DNA from: Peptoniphilus_A olsenii
GTDB taxonomy: Bacteria > Bacillota > Clostridia > Tissierellales > Peptoniphilaceae
Length of the DNA: 64,000 nucleotides
NCBI RefSeq assembly: GCF_040545475.1
Contig: NZ_JBEPMA010000007.1
Coordinates: forward strand, 14,788 to 78,787
Reading direction: 5' to 3'
The position numbers were made by a program, and so were the translations under genes. How positions within the stretch are numbered: position 1 is the first letter of the stretch; every line of letters starts with the position of its first letter. The notes beneath the pieces were generated by a model that ran no database searches, was not told the origin of the DNA, and saw nothing but the letters and a program-made list of their open reading frames with translations. Below, piece after piece: positions 61,520 through 64,000 of this stretch.

Positions 61520-63541
61520 TTATTTATCTTCTTCATTTTTCTCTTTTTTAATCTTAGCTATATAATGGTCCCCAACTTTTTCGTTAGATAATAATGTGTG
61601 GCCATTAGATTTAACCCAATTTATTACGTCGTCGCTAAAGTCAGGGTCTGTGGCTTTAACTTCAACAATATCTCCAACTTTCATACTGTGCATGTGTTGA
61701 TAAAGTTCTGTTAAAGTTGCTGTACATTGCATTCCACTACAATTAAGGTTAATCACTCTATTTTCTTCGGGGTTTGTTACTGCATTTTTCATATCTTTTA
61801 AAGACATAACTTCATCTCCTTCATTCTCATTAGTCTCTTTTTTATCTTCCTTATCTATATTATTATTTTCATATAGATCCTTGTAATTAATCGATTTAAA
61901 GTATCTAGCACCGCCAGGGTATATACAGACATCTTTAAATCCATTATTTTTTAGAAGTCTAAGTGCATTATATGCTCTAACACCAATGGCACAAAAGACC
62001 ACTATGTGTTTATTTTTATCTAATTCATCTAATCTATTTCTCAGTTCATTTAATGGAATATTTACTGCACCAGGTATTTCAAAAGCCATAACTTCAGCTG
62101 GTGTTCTAACATCAAGTAGAGTAATGTGTTCTTCTAAATTATCTCCATATTCTATATTGACATCAGAGAAAGCTACTAAGTCATTAATTACATTTTCAGC
62201 AGTAAATCCAGCCATATTGACAGGATCCTTTGCTGAAGAGTAAGGTGGAGCATAGGCAAGTTCAAGTTCAGTCAAGTCTTTTATAGTTGCACCAAATTTA
62301 ATACTTGTTGAAATCACGTCAATTCTCTTGTCTACGCCTTCATATCCTACTGCTTGAGCACCAAGTATTTTTTGAGTTTTTAAATCAAATATGACTTTTA
62401 GAGTCAACTGAGTGGCACCTGGATAATAACCAGCGTGAGAGTTTTGTCTTATTATTACAAAATCATAGTCTTTTCTTTTTTCTAAACCCTTATCTTTAAG
62501 GGCTTTTTCATTTAGTCCAGTATTGGCAGCAGTCAAGTCAAATATTTTAGCAACTGCTGTGCCAAGACTACCAATATATTCTTTGTCAAAACCGCTAATT
62601 AAATCGGCTATCATTCTTCCCATTTTATTTGCAGGACCTGCTAGAGGTATCATAGTTTTATCTTTTGAAACAAAATTATCAACTTCAATGACATCGCCAA
62701 TGGCATAAATATTTTCAATATTTGTTTCAAATTTATTATTAACTTTTATGCCGCCTTTATCATTTAGTTCTATACCAGCATCTTTAGCTATTTCAGAATT
62801 AGGTCTTACGCCAATTGATAATATAACAAAATCTTTTTCAAGTGATTTTCCACTTTCTAGATTTATAGTAACTTTACCTTTATCTTTAAAGGACTCAACT
62901 CCATCGCCAAGAATTAATTCGACACCCTTTGACATAATTTCTTCATGTAAAAGGGCAGCCATTTCTTTATCGAGTGGAGCCATTACTTGTTCATCACGTT
63001 CAATTATAGATACATCTAAACCAAGTTCATATAGGTTATGAGCCATTTCAAGTCCAATAAATCCTCCGCCTATAACGGCAGCTGATTTTACATTATTTGT
63101 ATCAATGAAGTTTTTTATTTTGTCAGTGTCTGGTACTGTCCAAAGAGGCATTATTTTATCTGAATCTATGCCATCAATTGGTGGTACTAAAGGTGATGAA
63201 CCTGTAGAAATAATTAATTCATCGTAGTTTTCTTTGTATATTTTATTTTGTTCTTTATTTTTAATAGAAATTTCTTTATTATCTTTATCGATAGAGATAG
63301 CTTCATTGTTAACTCTTACATCAACATTATATTTTTCTTTTAAGTCTTCTGGTGAATTTAACAAAAGGGCATCTCGGTTGTCAATAATATCGCCAATGTA
63401 ATAAGGCAGGCCGCAGTTTGCATAGGAAATATAAGGGCCTCTTTCTAAAATAATAATTTCTGCTTCTTCGTCAAGTCTTCTAAGTCTTGCTGCAGCAGAA
63501 GCTCCACCGGCAACTCCACCTATTATTACAATTTTTTTCAT
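61520..63541 (-). CDS. CoA-disulfide-reductase-like FAD protein fused to rhodanese and TusA-like domains
   Basis: This 673-residue three-domain protein starts with a pyridine-nucleotide-disulfide reductase (residues 1-445) with VIIGGVAGGASAAARLRRL and a single redox Cys in ISYANCGLPYYIGD, as in CoA-disulfide/NADH-sulfur reductases. A rhodanese domain (about 465-555) has its active Cys in VVFCAIGVRAY. A charged linker leads to a TusA-like domain (about 590-670) whose usual CPxP motif is replaced by NCSGMQCTATL. It probably handles persulfide sulfur or low-molecular-weight disulfides. AAGGAGG precedes the ATG on the minus strand. It stands alone beside an IS end. Confidence 0.9.
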   Translation of the reverse strand: MKKIVIIGGVAGGASAAARLRRLDEEAEIIILERGPYISYANCGLPYYIGDIIDNRDALLLNSPEDLKEKYNVDVRVNNEAISIDKDNKEISIKNKEQNKIYKENYDELIISTGSSPLVPPIDGIDSDKIMPLWTVPDTDKIKNFIDTNNVKSAAVIGGGFIGLEMAHNLYELGLDVSIIERDEQVMAPLDKEMAALLHEEIMSKGVELILGDGVESFKDKGKVTINLESGKSLEKDFVILSIGVRPNSEIAKDAGIELNDKGGIKVNNKFETNIENIYAIGDVIEVDNFVSKDKTMIPLAGPANKMGRMIADLISGFDKEYIGSLGTAVAKIFDLTAANTGLNEKALKDKGLEKRKDYDFVIIRQNSHAGYYPGATQLTLKVIFDLKTQKILGAQAVGYEGVDKRIDVISTSIKFGATIKDLTELELAYAPPYSSAKDPVNMAGFTAENVINDLVAFSDVNIEYGDNLEEHITLLDVRTPAEVMAFEIPGAVNIPLNELRNRLDELDKNKHIVVFCAIGVRAYNALRLLKNNGFKDVCIYPGGARYFKSINYKDLYENNNIDKEDKKETNENEGDEVMSLKDMKNAVTNPEENRVINLNCSGMQCTATLTELYQHMHSMKVGDIVEVKATDPDFSDDVINWVKSNGHTLLSNEKVGDHYIAKIKKEKNEEDK

Positions 63542-63724
63542 TTGTCCTCCTTAAAAAATATATAAATAAACATAAACTCTGTTTGTAGCTAGTTAAAAAT
63601 TAGTATATTGTAATCACTCTTACTTTTCTTATACCCAAATTTAATAAGTTAATCAATAAAATCGATTAAGGTCGTTGCCAATTAATAAAATAGTTTAATA
63701 TGTTTATTGAATTAAAAATTTTTT
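63542..63724. other. AT-rich upstream region of the reductase gene
   Basis: This is the promoter region of the minus-strand reductase up to the IS end. I see no additional gene. Confidence 0.5.
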
Positions 63725-63795
63725 GTCAAGTCCATAATATTGTGTAAATTAATCTAGTACAATATTTAATCTATCATTTGCCTTAGCTATCAAAT

Positions 63796-63861
63796 AAATA
63801 CTTAAAAGGTTCTGTCAAGGGACAAAGCGAAGCGTACCTTGACAGGTTCTTTTTAGTATTT
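63796..63861 (-). terminator. Hairpin downstream of the transposase gene
   Basis: 25-nt arms (63796-63820 and 63837-63861) pair with about five mismatches; the core is CTGTCAAGG against CCTTGACAG. It probably ends the transposase transcript and may block read-through from outside. Confidence 0.65.
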
Positions 63862-63889
63862 ATAATCTTTTAAGGCGAATGATAACTAT

Positions 63890-64000
63890 CTAAAATTTAA
63901 TATAACTTCTTTGAGTAGTTATCCACTCTTCATTTATATCAATTAATATAGCTCCTATTAATCTTATTGCTGATTTTTCATTTGGAAATATACGTATTAC
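63890..64000 (-). CDS. IS256/Mutator-family transposase, C-terminal fragment at window edge
   Basis: The frame is open from the window edge to a TAG at 63890-63892 and encodes 36 residues. The words RIFPNEKSAIRLIGAIL and DINEEWITTQRSY match the C-terminus typical of IS256-family transposases. The rest of the gene lies beyond 64000, so completeness cannot be judged. Confidence 0.7.
   Translation of the reverse strand, partial: VIRIFPNEKSAIRLIGAILIDINEEWITTQRSYIKF

Larger units (their letters stand above)
63725..64000 (-). mobile_element. Right-hand end of an IS256-type insertion sequence (continues off the window)
   Basis: A transposase C-terminus (63890-64000) is followed on its 3' side by about 165 bases ending in a segment (63725-63751, with AAGTCCATAATATTGTGTAAA). 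That segment resembles the terminal inverted repeat of IS256 as I remember it. A long imperfect hairpin (63796-63861) lies inside. The other end and the target duplication are outside the window, so the boundaries are provisional. Confidence 0.5.

Noticed and set aside
1..64000. CRISPR array, tRNA or rRNA genes, prophage or defence island
   Set aside because: No spaced identical repeats, no tRNA cloverleaf or rRNA segment, and no phage or restriction genes were seen apart from the IS fragment at the right edge.

Overview
The window is about 64 kb of AT-rich, gene-dense DNA from a low-GC Gram-positive anaerobe. Genes mostly have strong AGGAGG-type ribosome binding sites, tight start/stop overlaps and U-tract terminators. 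The gene content (lysine and SAM riboswitches, RNase M5, Mini-RNase III, Rae1, PhoPR, FabK, a ThyX-type thymidylate synthase, oleate hydratase, selenium-dependent molybdenum hydroxylase maturation genes) fits Bacillota, most likely a host-associated Tissierellia/Peptoniphilaceae-like anaerobic coccus. That placement is an inference from gene content, not from a marker search.

Left part (1-9 kb): a maturation operon for selenium-dependent molybdenum hydroxylases (yqeC-mocA-yqeB-xdhC-moeA-like) is followed by an M20 amidohydrolase and, convergently, a GntR/FCD regulator. Next is a lysine riboswitch with promoter and terminator in front of a three-gene amino-acid ABC importer. Middle-left (9.5-23 kb): metG-tatD-rnmV-ksgA, where ksgA has no canonical start codon, then an ArsR regulator, a glutaredoxin and the Mn exporter mntP. 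A reverse-strand block of surface and cell-wall proteins follows. Then come an AEC transporter and a SAM-I riboswitch controlling metK, followed by a DapF/CntK-like amino-acid racemase.

Middle (23-47 kb): recD2-comF, a YihY membrane protein, a two-component system and pyrG. A small locus at 31.1-32.7 kb encodes an unannotated 55-residue Cys-containing peptide, a Cys-rich 140-residue protein and a CPBP-family membrane protease. The informational operon cysS-mrnC-thyX-rlmB-rae1 follows, then a TetR/oleate hydratase pair, a possible structured RNA near 40.3 kb, a peptidoglycan-precursor group (hydrolase, membrane-anchored MurF-like ligase, D-Ala-D-Ala ligase-like enzyme) and rnr-smpB.

Right part (47.6-64 kb): an ABC exporter whose 1324-residue permease carries a coiled coil of about 500 residues. 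A complete phosphate module follows (pstS-pstC-pstA-pstB-phoU-phoP-phoR) behind a promoter with 11-bp-phased TTTACA repeats; its PstS is circularly permuted. Then come fabK, a P1-family peptidase, a CoA-disulfide-reductase/rhodanese/TusA-like fusion and the end of an IS256-type insertion sequence that runs off the window. The best candidate for an undescribed system is the peptide/CPBP locus at 31144-32670. The strongest local sequence anomalies are the non-canonical ksgA start, the racemase behind the SAM-riboswitch-controlled metK, and two candidate small structured transcripts (29120-29206 and about 40275-40440).
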